Translations under genes and position numbers: made by a program
DNA from: Lepagella muris
GTDB taxonomy: Bacteria; Bacteroidota; Bacteroidia; Bacteroidales; Muribaculaceae
Assembly (NCBI RefSeq): GCF_004793975.1
Contig: NZ_SRYB01000014.1
Location: 1-64,000, forward strand
Direction: 5' to 3'
DNA length: 64,000 nucleotides
In this document: piece by piece, positions 42,502 to 52,110 of the stretch
Numbering within the stretch: the stretch's first letter is position 1
Layout: the number at the start of each line of letters is the position of its first letter
Notes under the pieces: model-generated
Seen by the model: only the letters and a program-made list of their open reading frames with translations
Told to the model about the DNA's origin: nothing
Databases searched by the model: none

Positions 42502-44927
42502 AACAACCCAAAATCTGCAAATAAATCATTTTCTTCAGTGCCGGTATTAACCTGAATTTTTTTTGTTTCTCCGATATTACCCACCCAAAGAGTGAAATCG
42601 AAATCTCCGGCTTTCAAATCAATAGGTTCACTATCAAATAGACTACCTTTGATATTTCTAACATTATAGTGTCTACCTCCATATTCTATATTAATACAAT
42701 CTAATGGTGAAACACCTGTAATATTCAGATGAACCACTGGATCTACTCCTGATATTTCATCCTGCAAGAATATAGCTTTCCACGTCTTAGAATTAGCACA
42801 GGATGAAATTATCAATATCGGCACCAGGACTTCCTCTGGCGTACATCCGCCATGTGAGCCTAACCCGGATGATATCTTGTTCCCTAAAGATTTATGATTT
42901 AGAGCACACGCTATTTCCAATGAATCCAACAGATGATAATTATCATCCTTAGTAGCGATTCCTGAGGTTCTTACTGCATAACGTCCGCCATGACAATAAT
43001 CAAAACCGACAAAATGAAGTCCCGACTGTTTTTGAGGAAGGTATGATAATCCATGATCTGATACTATTGCAATTTTCTTACCTGCATACAGATTTAGTAT
43101 CTCATTTATCACTTTCCTCATCATTTCAAGTTCCGCCACGATATTAGATGGATAAGTATTGGTATTCTTATGCGCCAATTCGTCTATATCACCAATCTTC
43201 ACAAACTCTGCACCACCATCCTGAAGTTTTTCAAGGTCTCGTTTATTGATTTCTGTAATTGTCGGAAGAAAAGCGTGAGCTATCTTCACATCATTAAGAT
43301 ATACATGGTCTTTCTCGCGTTCAGCAACGAGATGAGCGATAAATGGTATCCAATCTATTCCAAGACCATCAATCCAATAAAATATATCGATGTCCTCCCT
43401 ACTTGACAGGATACTTCGTGTAGTCTTAAAACAATTATACCAACTCAGGAAGCTGGCTTCATTAGCATTATATTTCTTAATGTCAGCATCTACTACATCA
43501 GTATATTTATCTGCAATTTTTGCTTTCTTATAATGATCAATGTAATCAAGTGCCCAAATTTGCGATGCGTCAATAGTGCCAATTGAAGGAGCCATATATG
43601 AATAAAGTTCCGGATAGAATGCCTTAACATCATCCCTACTTATTTTATCTTCACCCAACCAAATAATCGCCAATTCTTTTTCTTTCACCGAAATCGGACT
43701 AAACAGCGATGACGCAAATATATATCCAGACTCCTGTGCCACATTCTCAAGTTTGGAAATCAGTTTATGCTGAACATTCTCCGGCAACACCACTGAACGC
43801 TTGGCTGCCTCCGACAGACAATAGCTACGAACATACATTTCTGACGAATCAGAAGGGAACTCAAGAGCAATCACTGAAAATAGCTCCCTATTCGAGAAAT
43901 CGGATGCCTTTGCCACAACACGTCTCATGTAGTCATTTTCACCAAAACTTTTTTTCATAATGTTGGTAAGCAGCCATCTACTGAACCCATCATCATACTC
44001 AAACCATAATTTAATGAATGTCTTATAATTGCCTATTGTATTTACAGAAAAATAACCGGCAAACATATCATCAATATCAAAGTTTGTATTAAGATCTATC
44101 TCTTCCGCCAGACGATGCCAATATGCTTCATCTTGCGGTCGATACTCCAACCCTGACATTTTTAGGTTCAAACCTCGCGTAAGAAAATCGTAAACATTGT
44201 CACAAATACAATACGTAAATGCATTATCCGGCTGAGCATATTCCGCATTTGGATAAATTGCCTTAGACATACAGATAATCTCACGTTTGTTTTGGGAATC
44301 AACGTCCTTCCAATAATCAAGCCAATCAAGCATGTTGCTTTTGACAGTGTATTTCTCAGATAAATTTTTCACGCCATAGAGAGTGCCTGGAGTTACTATC
44401 AGATGATAAGCTGAATCTTCCGAATTTGATGGCATATACCATATAATGATTTGGCAATCATTATAGAACGCCGACATCTTACCCTCCAATCCAACTATTG
44501 GCAAATATATCCGCTGCTGTTTTTCCCACCCGACATCTGTCGTCTCGATAGTCTTTAAGGTATTTATAAAAGTGTCAAATTCCTTATGGCTATTATTATC
44601 ATAGAAACGTGCTAATTCTGAAAATGGAGTGATTATCATATCTTTGCCATTAAGAGAATTGATAAACATCTCCATTTTTTGGGCCAGTTCTTGATGCCGG
44701 ATTATCACGTCAGGATAATCCGGATCAAACCAATCTTGAATATATTTAACCTTAACTCCATTTTCCTGCACCATACTTTTAGTAAAGCGATAGGAATCAA
44801 CGAAATTATCAAAAAGGACAAAGCGTATCGGATAACGCCTAAGAGTAGACGAATTAATCCCATCTGCCTGCTTGTCATTTCTGACAAAATCAAGCAATGT
44901 TGCCATATCTTTAAACTCAGTGTACAT
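42498..44927 (-). CDS. pglZ: BREX alkaline-phosphatase-superfamily protein PglZ
   Basis: This 809-aa protein is the universal BREX marker. The alkaline phosphatase-type core shows YWIDGLGIDW (~516, metal and nucleophile region), KIAIVSDHGLSYLPQ (~626) and LGSHGGCTPEEVLVPILII (~692), the last being highly typical of PglZ. The N-terminal ~450 residues are a helical family-specific region. Its enzymatic substrate in BREX is unresolved. It overlaps brxC by 11 bp and brxL by 4 bp, so translation is coupled through the cluster. Confidence 0.92.
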   Translation of the reverse strand: MYTEFKDMATLLDFVRNDKQADGINSSTLRRYPIRFVLFDNFVDSYRFTKSMVQENGVKVKYIQDWFDPDYPDVIIRHQELAQKMEMFINSLNGKDMIITPFSELARFYDNNSHKEFDTFINTLKTIETTDVGWEKQQRIYLPIVGLEGKMSAFYNDCQIIIWYMPSNSEDSAYHLIVTPGTLYGVKNLSEKYTVKSNMLDWLDYWKDVDSQNKREIICMSKAIYPNAEYAQPDNAFTYCICDNVYDFLTRGLNLKMSGLEYRPQDEAYWHRLAEEIDLNTNFDIDDMFAGYFSVNTIGNYKTFIKLWFEYDDGFSRWLLTNIMKKSFGENDYMRRVVAKASDFSNRELFSVIALEFPSDSSEMYVRSYCLSEAAKRSVVLPENVQHKLISKLENVAQESGYIFASSLFSPISVKEKELAIIWLGEDKISRDDVKAFYPELYSYMAPSIGTIDASQIWALDYIDHYKKAKIADKYTDVVDADIKKYNANEASFLSWYNCFKTTRSILSSREDIDIFYWIDGLGIDWIPFIAHLVAEREKDHVYLNDVKIAHAFLPTITEINKRDLEKLQDGGAEFVKIGDIDELAHKNTNTYPSNIVAELEMMRKVINEILNLYAGKKIAIVSDHGLSYLPQKQSGLHFVGFDYCHGGRYAVRTSGIATKDDNYHLLDSLEIACALNHKSLGNKISSGLGSHGGCTPEEVLVPILIISSCANSKTWKAIFLQDEISGVDPVVHLNITGVSPLDCINIEYGGRHYNVRNIKGSLFDSEPIDLKAGDFDFTLWVGNIGETKKIQVNTGTEENDLFADFGLL

Positions 44928-47900
44928 ATTTCAATAATATACTAAGTATATGATCACTTTCAAATTCACATAACTTCTTAATTGCTTCCCTTAAAGACTC
45001 AGCATCAATATTTTCAATACGTCTCTTTGCCTCTTCTCTCAATTCGGAGCAATTATCAGCCGACAATGATCCATTTTGTACTATAGTTGAAATCTCCTTA
45101 CTAGTTACATTATTGATTTCACTGTCAATGCTTCTGACGCTTCTGGCTGCACAACTAAAATTATTATTGTCCTGATTGCCATAACTTTCCTCAAAATCGT
45201 TTGATTGTCTGGAGTTCATGGATTTCTCCAATCGCCAATTCTTCACTTGATCTTTGACTTCCTTCTCTGACCAACGCCCAATCTCACTTTGAAGATGTTT
45301 CTTCAGATAGGCATACACCTCATCCGTCTCCTCATCCTGCACCTTAACGATATCATCTTGCTTTATATATGCAATAAATCCATCCTTAAAAATACGTGGA
45401 GCATCTACAAGAAACACACTGAATTCTATTTCAAGTTGCTTTATAGCTTTTGCTGTTGAACTTATCAACTCCTGATTGGCTAAACCATTAGGATCACACA
45501 CCTTTACAATATTATCAATCAAAGATGCGATACTATCATCACATGCCGGATTATATTTCACAGACCAAAGCGGATACCCCTTCTGATTGGCATATTCAAG
45601 TATCGCCCAACGGGCATCAGTAAGACTGGTCACATCCTTATATCCGGGAAGAGTCCTCAGTTTGAATATATTGATAAAACGCCTGCATAAATCACCAGAC
45701 TCCTTCGATTCAAACATTAGATTCAGTTTATTACTCCTCTTCCCTGTTTCCCATGATTTAAAAAGTTCCACCACATCATCTACTATATGGCGACTCTCAC
45801 GAGGTTTTCCGCTTGTATCAAATATCTGCTTGACATAACGGCGCATAGCATACGCCACCATTGCCATGCCGGCATAGGATTGATAAAGTCCATAAGGAGA
45901 CTTCGACAACGCCTCAAGTTGCTCCCCTAAATTAAATTCCTGATTCTTACGAATTTTTCCAAATACTCCTTCAATATAATCGCATACCAATTTCACAGGA
46001 TGCTTAGAATCCACATCCTCCTTCAGTTCCATGTTCTGATCCACACTGTCTTGAAAAAGAATGTCCACATGCTTGCCCTGACCTTGTATCTTTGCCAATA
46101 CCTCATCTTTTGTATTAAACTGCAGTATGGCATCGACAGTAGATTTCACAGACGACTTTTGCCAATTGGTTTTCGTAGATTTTGCCTTAATCATGAGCAA
46201 GGATTCAGGTCCGCAGGTAAATACGAGTGGGGCAATCGTATTGTTGACGGTTGATACCAATCTCAAGACAGAAGCGGTGTCCTCTTCCCCATTTATATAA
46301 TATGTGAAACTGCCGCCCCTTATCCCTGCAATCCAATTCTTGACCAACTTTTTGGCATTATTAGAATAAGTTTCTTGTTGCTTATCCAATCCATGACGTT
46401 GTGCACACGTGGAATTTGCCATAAAGTCTATAAACCGATCATAATTCGGCTGCTCCAATGTCTTGTCAAACACAACAAAAAGAACATTCTTAAATCGGTC
46501 ATTACGACATTCCCTATGAGCCATGGATTTAAGGAAATTCAATTCATCGAAATTTCTCGCCACAAGAACAGCAATATATAGTTCATACCCCTTGGATTGC
46601 CTCTTTCCATTCTCAATCTTAGTAATGAGTGTGTATTCATTACTTTGACGACTAAACACATCTAATTTGAATGGTCGGAAAATATTAGCCCAATTATTGT
46701 TGAATTCTAAAATCGCAGTGTCTGCAAACTTTGCCACCTGATCTGTAAATTTGAAGATACCGGTAGTCAACTCACTTTTTATTCTCTCAATCTCATCAGC
46801 CGGAAGAGCAGAGAACTGAATGGAAAAAATGCCACCAGGTAGACGCTGAATAATATTCTTTACATTAAAGAAATTAAGAATCTCATCAATCTGTGGCTCT
46901 ATCTTTGTGCCGATAAATAAATTCTTTATATTGATTTCTGAAGGCACAACAGTGTCACTCCCGGCAATATTATTGAGGGCATTCAGCAAAAGTATACCTT
47001 TAAAAACGGCTGCATATTCATCACCCTCATGCTCAACTATCTTATGACATGAGTTATAACGTTCCAATACTGCGCCGAACTTCGTTTGATCCTCATTAAA
47101 TGCACTCATCACATAATCCCACAAATAATCTGGTGTAATCGTAGAATAATTCTGATATGCATTTTCATCTTGGAAAAAATTCCTTACAGCATCGCAAGCC
47201 AAAAACTCAAAAACACTTCGGCTCGAACTTCCTGCTTCACGTGCATAATATGTAGCAAGATTTGCAGCAGAGGGATGCAAGGGATATAACTTCTGAAGGT
47301 CCTTCTTAGTCTCTTCTATCTGATTAGATGTGGATGAGAATATTTCGAGCAAATCGGCATGAGAATGAAAAAATTCATTCACCAATTTGGCATGCCGGTC
47401 GCTATCTACAATCTGAAACTTACGCGACATAATTTTAAAAGCAGAGACAGGCTCCATATTATACGTCACGTAATGATAACGACCGATTGTCTGTGAACGC
47501 TTCTCTTCATTAAGCAGATTCAATGCCGAGGGATGAGAAATAAACAAGAAATAACTGTCATTACGGTCGCTCATCATAGCTTCCGACACTTCCTGAAGTT
47601 TACCAAGCAAACTTTCTCCAATAGCCGATTTACATATATTTGTAAATTCATCCCAAATTATAAGAAGTCCGTCATACACACCACCTTCTCGTAATTTATT
47701 CTGAACTTCTATTATCCATTTTGCCAAGTTTTTATTTTCAAGCGGTATATTCAGACGTGATTCCCGCAAAGCATCGTTCACACAATCAAATACACCTACC
47801 GATGAATTAGACAATTCAAGACGCAGTTTTCTTAAATCTGGTGCCACCGACTGAAGTTTCGGACTTTTGCTCAGCAGTAACTCCCACATTTCCGGTTCTT

Positions 47901-48399
47901 GGTCTATGTGTTCCACATAACTGTCAAAATCAGTTTTCACAACGATTTCAATCCCTGCCTCTTTCAAAGCCGACTTAATCTCACTTTGAAGCTGCAAAGA
48001 AAGATCTGTCTCATACGAGATTCTTTGCTGACCATAAAGTTTTATCGGGAACAATCTTTTTTGTTGACGTAAGGATAAAAGATTGGTACGCAATACATCA
48101 AACTTTGGGTCACCATATTCTTCCTTAATATAATCCTGTATGCTCTCCACTGTGTCACAAAGCAAATGCTGCAACACAGCTCCAGCATGAGATTTTCCGG
48201 AGCCATAAGTACCGGCAATCCATATAGGCTTATGATTGTCAGAATCGTTATTAAATACCGCTTTTATTGTCTTATCAAGCAATCCGTTAAACTGTTCATT
48301 CGCAATAAAAGTCTTCCAATCATCAGGCTTCTCTTCCCGAATACTGTATACTGTCCGTGACTTACTAAGTGTGATTATATCGTTGTATTTCGTTGCCAT
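44917..48399 (-). CDS. brxC: BREX P-loop ATPase BrxC (PglY family)
   Basis: This 1160-aa protein is the second BREX core component. It has Walker A GTYGSGKS at residues 63-70 and Walker B GLLIIWDEFTNI near 245, followed by the family sensor region YFLFISHPSALNL. The rest is helical, with a low-complexity hinge near 1070-1110. BrxC proteins are large DUF499/DUF6079-like ATPases that probably act on DNA with PglZ. It begins 1 bp after the SBD-like gene stop and ends 11 bp inside pglZ. Confidence 0.9.
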   Translation of the reverse strand: MATKYNDIITLSKSRTVYSIREEKPDDWKTFIANEQFNGLLDKTIKAVFNNDSDNHKPIWIAGTYGSGKSHAGAVLQHLLCDTVESIQDYIKEEYGDPKFDVLRTNLLSLRQQKRLFPIKLYGQQRISYETDLSLQLQSEIKSALKEAGIEIVVKTDFDSYVEHIDQEPEMWELLLSKSPKLQSVAPDLRKLRLELSNSSVGVFDCVNDALRESRLNIPLENKNLAKWIIEVQNKLREGGVYDGLLIIWDEFTNICKSAIGESLLGKLQEVSEAMMSDRNDSYFLFISHPSALNLLNEEKRSQTIGRYHYVTYNMEPVSAFKIMSRKFQIVDSDRHAKLVNEFFHSHADLLEIFSSTSNQIEETKKDLQKLYPLHPSAANLATYYAREAGSSSRSVFEFLACDAVRNFFQDENAYQNYSTITPDYLWDYVMSAFNEDQTKFGAVLERYNSCHKIVEHEGDEYAAVFKGILLLNALNNIAGSDTVVPSEINIKNLFIGTKIEPQIDEILNFFNVKNIIQRLPGGIFSIQFSALPADEIERIKSELTTGIFKFTDQVAKFADTAILEFNNNWANIFRPFKLDVFSRQSNEYTLITKIENGKRQSKGYELYIAVLVARNFDELNFLKSMAHRECRNDRFKNVLFVVFDKTLEQPNYDRFIDFMANSTCAQRHGLDKQQETYSNNAKKLVKNWIAGIRGGSFTYYINGEEDTASVLRLVSTVNNTIAPLVFTCGPESLLMIKAKSTKTNWQKSSVKSTVDAILQFNTKDEVLAKIQGQGKHVDILFQDSVDQNMELKEDVDSKHPVKLVCDYIEGVFGKIRKNQEFNLGEQLEALSKSPYGLYQSYAGMAMVAYAMRRYVKQIFDTSGKPRESRHIVDDVVELFKSWETGKRSNKLNLMFESKESGDLCRRFINIFKLRTLPGYKDVTSLTDARWAILEYANQKGYPLWSVKYNPACDDSIASLIDNIVKVCDPNGLANQELISSTAKAIKQLEIEFSVFLVDAPRIFKDGFIAYIKQDDIVKVQDEETDEVYAYLKKHLQSEIGRWSEKEVKDQVKNWRLEKSMNSRQSNDFEESYGNQDNNNFSCAARSVRSIDSEINNVTSKEISTIVQNGSLSADNCSELREEAKRRIENIDAESLREAIKKLCEFESDHILSILLKYVH

Positions 48400-48400
48400 T

Positions 48401-48856
48401 TTATTTATTTTTTAAATAAAAAGCTATTATCGTTTTTTTTATATCACTTCTAAAAACTGGATCTTGCAATAAAGCCCATAAATCTGCATCAAGAAACGAA
48501 TAATCAAAATTGTCTCTTAGATATTTTCCTGATGGAGAATGAGCCTTCGGCGAACTTTTAAAAGGTATTCCTTTCCATTTTATATCATAAAACGTTTCAC
48601 TTCTAAGATGTAAAAGTGGCAATAAGATAGGCGTTGGCTTATTATGAGGTTCGTTCATAATACAAATCCGCATATAAATATCTTCAAGATCTTTATTGGG
48701 ATAGCATATCTTATTCTCTTCCAAAACTCCGTTTGATATAGCATCAATTATTGCAAGTACAAAATAAGGCTTTGCATTCTTAATACATCCGTGTGAATTA
48801 CCTCGTTTTATTTTAGTTATCTCAACAAGATAGAAATTTCTTTTAAGTTGATTCAT
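48401..48856 (-). CDS. Small protein resembling a sulfur-binding (phosphorothioate-DNA) domain
   Basis: This 151-aa protein is not part of the canonical BREX list. Its layout follows the sulfur-binding domain of ScoMcrA-type enzymes: AKPYFVLAIIDAISNG near the N-terminus (compare HKPLLLLALL), LLPLLHLRSETFYDIKW in the middle, then KYLRDNFDYSFLDADLWALLQDP and a closing helix IIAFYL. The match is by recalled pattern only, and no HNH or other nuclease domain is attached. It is wedged between brxP (junction TAATG) and brxC (1-bp gap). A stand-alone reader of sulfur-modified DNA is the attractive inference. Confidence 0.6.
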   Translation of the reverse strand: MNQLKRNFYLVEITKIKRGNSHGCIKNAKPYFVLAIIDAISNGVLEENKICYPNKDLEDIYMRICIMNEPHNKPTPILLPLLHLRSETFYDIKWKGIPFKSSPKAHSPSGKYLRDNFDYSFLDADLWALLQDPVFRSDIKKTIIAFYLKNK

Positions 48857-51375
48857 TATACTTGCAAGAGAGTTTTCAATACCATAACTGGAGAAAGATC
48901 GTCACGGAGTGTAATATTATCGAGCCCCATATTTAATTCAGCAACCAAAACTCTATTTACTTTAGAGTTTAAAGAACGTAATGTGTTTTCAAAATCATTC
49001 CTTAATAAATTAAACTCTTTTTGCGGACCACCTGCAGCATCCTGCTTATATAAGTCAAATATACGCAGAGAGAATATTTTACGAGATACCGCATATTTAT
49101 AAAGAGAGTAAGCCAATGCCTCACAACTGATATCTTTATATGTCTCTCTTTTAAACGTATCTTTGGAGATTTCTTCATATTGTCTCAAAACAGAGCCGAT
49201 TGGAGATTCTTTTAAAGTTCTTCTTAATTGATATACTGCATTATGAACTGTTTTTTCTTTATATGCCCCATATTGTTCTTTAATCATTCCTTCAAGTCCT
49301 TTTTGAGAACAATTAGTATCAATCGATATATTCTTTGTATACCAATTTACAATAAAAGAATTATATGAAAGATTAATCCATACTATTTCCCATATCAAAT
49401 TCGGATAATTTACCATTATCTCTTGATTAGAGAGCAATTTAGCTAGTTCTGTAGCATTATTGTTTTCATCTATAATTTCAGCATCTCTAAGCCATGCTTT
49501 TAAAGATGGTATCTGATAATTCTCATTTAATCCATGATTGCTCATCCAATAAGCATCAAGATTGTTCAAATAATCATTAAGCCATTCCTCTCTTAATCCA
49601 AAATTTTTATAACGATCTATGTTACTTGTTTTTTTATTCATTTTAATTCCGGTTGTTAAGTATAATGAATTAGCCGCGATGCAACCTTTTTCATGAAAAT
49701 TCAAACATCTATGACATTGAATACACTTAGCCTTATCCACATACACTTTTGGATATATATGAAGTGCACCAGTGGGACATTCAACCTCACATGTTTCACA
49801 TTGGATACAATAAACGGCTTTAAAAAGCACACGTTTAATTAATCCCATGATAATAATATCTGTGATATTTTTAATTTCAAGCGTATACTTTCCTTTATTC
49901 TCTATCAAAGAAAATTTATATGTTTCATCTTTAATCCTTATTTCTCCTATTGTACTACTTCCATCTATACTTGTTGTATAGTTTCCCAGTGTTTGAAAAA
50001 ATGTCAGTATCGGATATTTAGGATTCTGTATTACCGCAATAAGATTTGATTCATAATTTTTAAATTCTATAAACGAATCCTGATCAACCAAATTTCCACT
50101 TGCACGGCGTTTCCATCCTCCTTGGCTAATATATTCCTTAATATCCTTTACTCCTCCTTTTTTAGCGTAACTTTCTATTCTACTTAGAAAAGGCCTAACA
50201 TTTTCCCTATAATGAATATTTGCAATTCTCTCATTCCATTCATTTGCAAATGGACAAACCAAACACCCAACACGAGTCATTCCTTGGCGATATGCTGGAT
50301 TTATAGGCAATTTATATTTAAATAAATATAAGAAAATTTCAGAAGTGCTCCAATAAAGAATTGGTCGGACATTAATTACTGTATCATGTTTAACCCCCTT
50401 TCCAATTCTGTTATATCCGGAACGTCTCGTACTTTCTTCCGCACGCACGCCATCAAATGTCAGGACCCTTGCCTGCTTATTATTTTCAGTCTTCAACATC
50501 CTATATAATGGTCCTGTCTTCATGACAGCACAACACCAACGATGCGTATCACTTGGAGTACCAATCTTATCCCAATAGCTTAATACACTGGCATGATTTC
50601 TTGCTATTGAAAATTTCAATTCGGGGTACATTGACTGATAATACTCCGTAATTTCTTCATACAGATTTAACGATGGTGGCAACTCATAACCCGTATCACT
50701 ATATATTACCTCAAAATCCTGAGGAGGAATCGCCCGCGTACAAAGGTCAAGCACCACCTGTGAATCCTTTCCTCCAGAAAATGAAGCCAGAAACTTATCT
50801 ATTCTTGTGGTTTGATATACCTTCTTCCCTTCTTTCTTTGCTTGCTCCAAAGGCATCACATCAAAACTGTTACAATCCTCTTTTACAATTGCCATCTTTT
50901 GCTTTGCCTTCCTCTCAGCAACCTCCGCAAGTCGCTCAAAATCAAGAGAATTAGCTTTCGATTCCTTTGCTATTTTCTTAGCAGATGAATACATAAGATA
51001 CGTATCTCTTATGAACTCAATTGCCTCACTCTCGATTACAAACATATAATCTCGATTACGCTCCAACATTGCTGCCACGTCAACAGGCTTCAACTTCATC
51101 TGATCACAGCCGTCACTAAATACAATTGTTGGAGAATCATATATATTTGCCCCTTGCGCTTCAAAAACCATTTCTCCACGGTAATAATATTGCTTATTAC
51201 AAGCCCATAGCAACGGTGCCTCTGACTCAGGATATGACCATCCTAAGTCTTTCAATTTTAACAGATCAAGTTCCTCATAGAATACAGGACGTGGAGATAC
51301 ACTTAACGTCTCTTTCGTAATATGACGCTTTAGAATAACTCCACCACTTTTTTTATCCCATTCTATTTTAAACAT
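48856..51375 (-). CDS. brxP: BREX type 4 protein BrxP: PAPS reductase/DndC-like, ferredoxin, DUF4007
   Basis: This 839-aa fusion has a PP-loop PAPS-reductase domain at about 190-400: FLASFSGGKDSQVVLDL for ATP binding, YSDTGYELPPS, and the cysteines HRWCCAVMK and GCLVCPFANEW that in DndC-like proteins hold a [4Fe-4S] cluster. A ferredoxin domain follows with CIQCETCEVECP (~527) and CIQCHRCLNFHEKGC (~555). The C-terminal ~250 residues match DUF4007 (REEWLNDYLNNLDAYW, WEIVWINLSYNSFIVNWY). DndC uses such chemistry to activate DNA for sulfur insertion, so BrxP may do the same. No desulfurase is encoded nearby. It is the first gene of the operon. Confidence 0.9.
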   Translation of the reverse strand: MFKIEWDKKSGGVILKRHITKETLSVSPRPVFYEELDLLKLKDLGWSYPESEAPLLWACNKQYYYRGEMVFEAQGANIYDSPTIVFSDGCDQMKLKPVDVAAMLERNRDYMFVIESEAIEFIRDTYLMYSSAKKIAKESKANSLDFERLAEVAERKAKQKMAIVKEDCNSFDVMPLEQAKKEGKKVYQTTRIDKFLASFSGGKDSQVVLDLCTRAIPPQDFEVIYSDTGYELPPSLNLYEEITEYYQSMYPELKFSIARNHASVLSYWDKIGTPSDTHRWCCAVMKTGPLYRMLKTENNKQARVLTFDGVRAEESTRRSGYNRIGKGVKHDTVINVRPILYWSTSEIFLYLFKYKLPINPAYRQGMTRVGCLVCPFANEWNERIANIHYRENVRPFLSRIESYAKKGGVKDIKEYISQGGWKRRASGNLVDQDSFIEFKNYESNLIAVIQNPKYPILTFFQTLGNYTTSIDGSSTIGEIRIKDETYKFSLIENKGKYTLEIKNITDIIIMGLIKRVLFKAVYCIQCETCEVECPTGALHIYPKVYVDKAKCIQCHRCLNFHEKGCIAANSLYLTTGIKMNKKTSNIDRYKNFGLREEWLNDYLNNLDAYWMSNHGLNENYQIPSLKAWLRDAEIIDENNNATELAKLLSNQEIMVNYPNLIWEIVWINLSYNSFIVNWYTKNISIDTNCSQKGLEGMIKEQYGAYKEKTVHNAVYQLRRTLKESPIGSVLRQYEEISKDTFKRETYKDISCEALAYSLYKYAVSRKIFSLRIFDLYKQDAAGGPQKEFNLLRNDFENTLRSLNSKVNRVLVAELNMGLDNITLRDDLSPVMVLKTLLQV

Positions 51376-51401
51376 TTCACTCGCAGTTAGTTAATAATAC
51401 A

Positions 51402-51414
51402 CTCTTCCGAAGAG
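51402..51414. promoter_or_regulatory. Proximal palindrome before brxP
   Basis: CTCTTCCGAAGAG is a perfect odd palindrome 27 bp upstream of the brxP start. A longer version recurs at 51575-51591. Confidence 0.55.
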
Positions 51415-51495
51415 ATTTAAATGAATTGAAACACGCTTATTATTAGATAGATATAAATGCTAAATATTTTATTTGCTAAACAAGCCAATAATTAA

Positions 51496-51503
51496 CAAAT
51501 ATA
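51496..51503 (-). promoter_or_regulatory. Possible -7 element for the BREX operon
   Basis: TATATTTG on the minus strand matches TAnnTTTG, lying between the two CTCTTC palindromes. The -33 region is not a good match, so the promoter may be weak or activator-dependent. The leader would be about 115 nt. Confidence 0.4.
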
Positions 51504-51574
51504 GATTGAATAAAAAATAGAATTTAATTGTGTGATTTTTAAGAAAAATTTTATAACTTTACACTTGATAAAGT

Positions 51575-51591
51575 ATCTCTTCGGAAGAGAT
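51575..51591. promoter_or_regulatory. Distal palindrome before brxP
   Basis: ATCTCTTCGGAAGAGAT is a 17-bp odd palindrome, identical in its 13-bp core to the reverse complement of 51402-51414. The pair brackets the candidate brxP promoter, about 175 bp apart. Confidence 0.55.
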
Positions 51592-51614
51592 TTTGATAAT
51601 TGCTAAACAAAAAT

Positions 51615-51643
51615 TGCCTCAGACTATGACGTTATCTGAGGCA
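51615..51643. terminator. TGCCTCAGA hairpin
   Basis: TGCCTCAGA and TCTGAGGCA form a perfect 9-bp stem with an 11-nt loop. AAAAAT lies on the left, so it could terminate minus-strand transcription entering the BREX promoter region. Confidence 0.5.
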
Positions 51644-51724
51644 TTGATGTCATTATATCCTTTGTGAGACCTTGCTGACTTACATAAAACAATACCGACA
51701 GAATCAAGGGTCAGGAAAATCTCC

Positions 51725-51750
51725 AAATCGTCAGTCGTAACTGACGATTT
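51725..51750. terminator. AAATCGTCAGT hairpin
   Basis: AAATCGTCAGT and ACTGACGATTT form a perfect 11-bp stem with a CGTA loop. It lies in gene-free DNA between brxP and the repeat at 51.8 kb and may insulate the island. Confidence 0.5.
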
Positions 51751-51804
51751 AATCGGACGATGAAGTTGTGCATACAATGATTCGTAATCAGTAGTTTAAT
51801 CACC

Positions 51805-52110
51805 ACTAATTTAGCACTTAATCACCTTCTCTCTACTCTCACTTGTTTCATCCGTTTCACTTGTTTCGCTTGTTTCGCTTGTTTCAGGTGAAACAGGTGA
51901 AACAAGTGAAACAAACGAAACAGGTTGAGTTTTACGGACGTCGGTTGACTTTTCGATCGTCATCACTGAACCGGGTTGACTACGGCAGTATGATGTCTGC
52001 ACAAAGAAATAAAAGAATTAAAAGAAATCCATTTATTCTCAAATGAAGTTGCCTAAAATTAATTAAATCAAAAATAATTTCTTTTTTTTCTTTCTTTTCT
52101 TTGTGTTACC
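51805..52110 (+). repeat. Right-hand long repeat, copy A
   Basis: The unit starts AGCACTTAATCACCTTCTCT. It runs through (CTTGTTTC)n facing (GAAACAAG)n, which would fold into a long hairpin. It continues with GTCGGTTGACTTTTCGATCG and ends in a TTTCTTTCTTTTCTTTGTG tract. A direct copy lies at 53482-53745, and its GTCGGTTGA core also occurs at 37871-37926. No gene is supported between 51376 and 52565, which also holds GATTCA-type repeats (52147-52198) and two TTGATATCAA palindromes near 52442 and 52491. Confidence 0.7.

Larger units (their letters stand above)
37968..51375 (-). other. BREX type 4-like defence island with SBD-like and SMC modules
   Basis: Eight minus-strand genes are packed with overlaps or gaps of at most 29 bp: brxP, SBD-like, brxC, pglZ, brxL, a 95-aa gene, an SMC-like ATPase and a 179-aa gene. 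brxP-brxC-pglZ-brxL without a pglX methylase is the published composition of type 4 BREX. The DNA is visibly more AT-rich than the flanking genes, and related repeats lie at both edges, consistent with horizontal acquisition. Whether the last three genes belong to the same system is inferred from the tight spacing. Confidence 0.85.

Noticed and set aside
37968..51375. Type 1 BREX
   Set aside because: There is no pglX methylase, brxA or brxB; BrxP in their place fits type 4.
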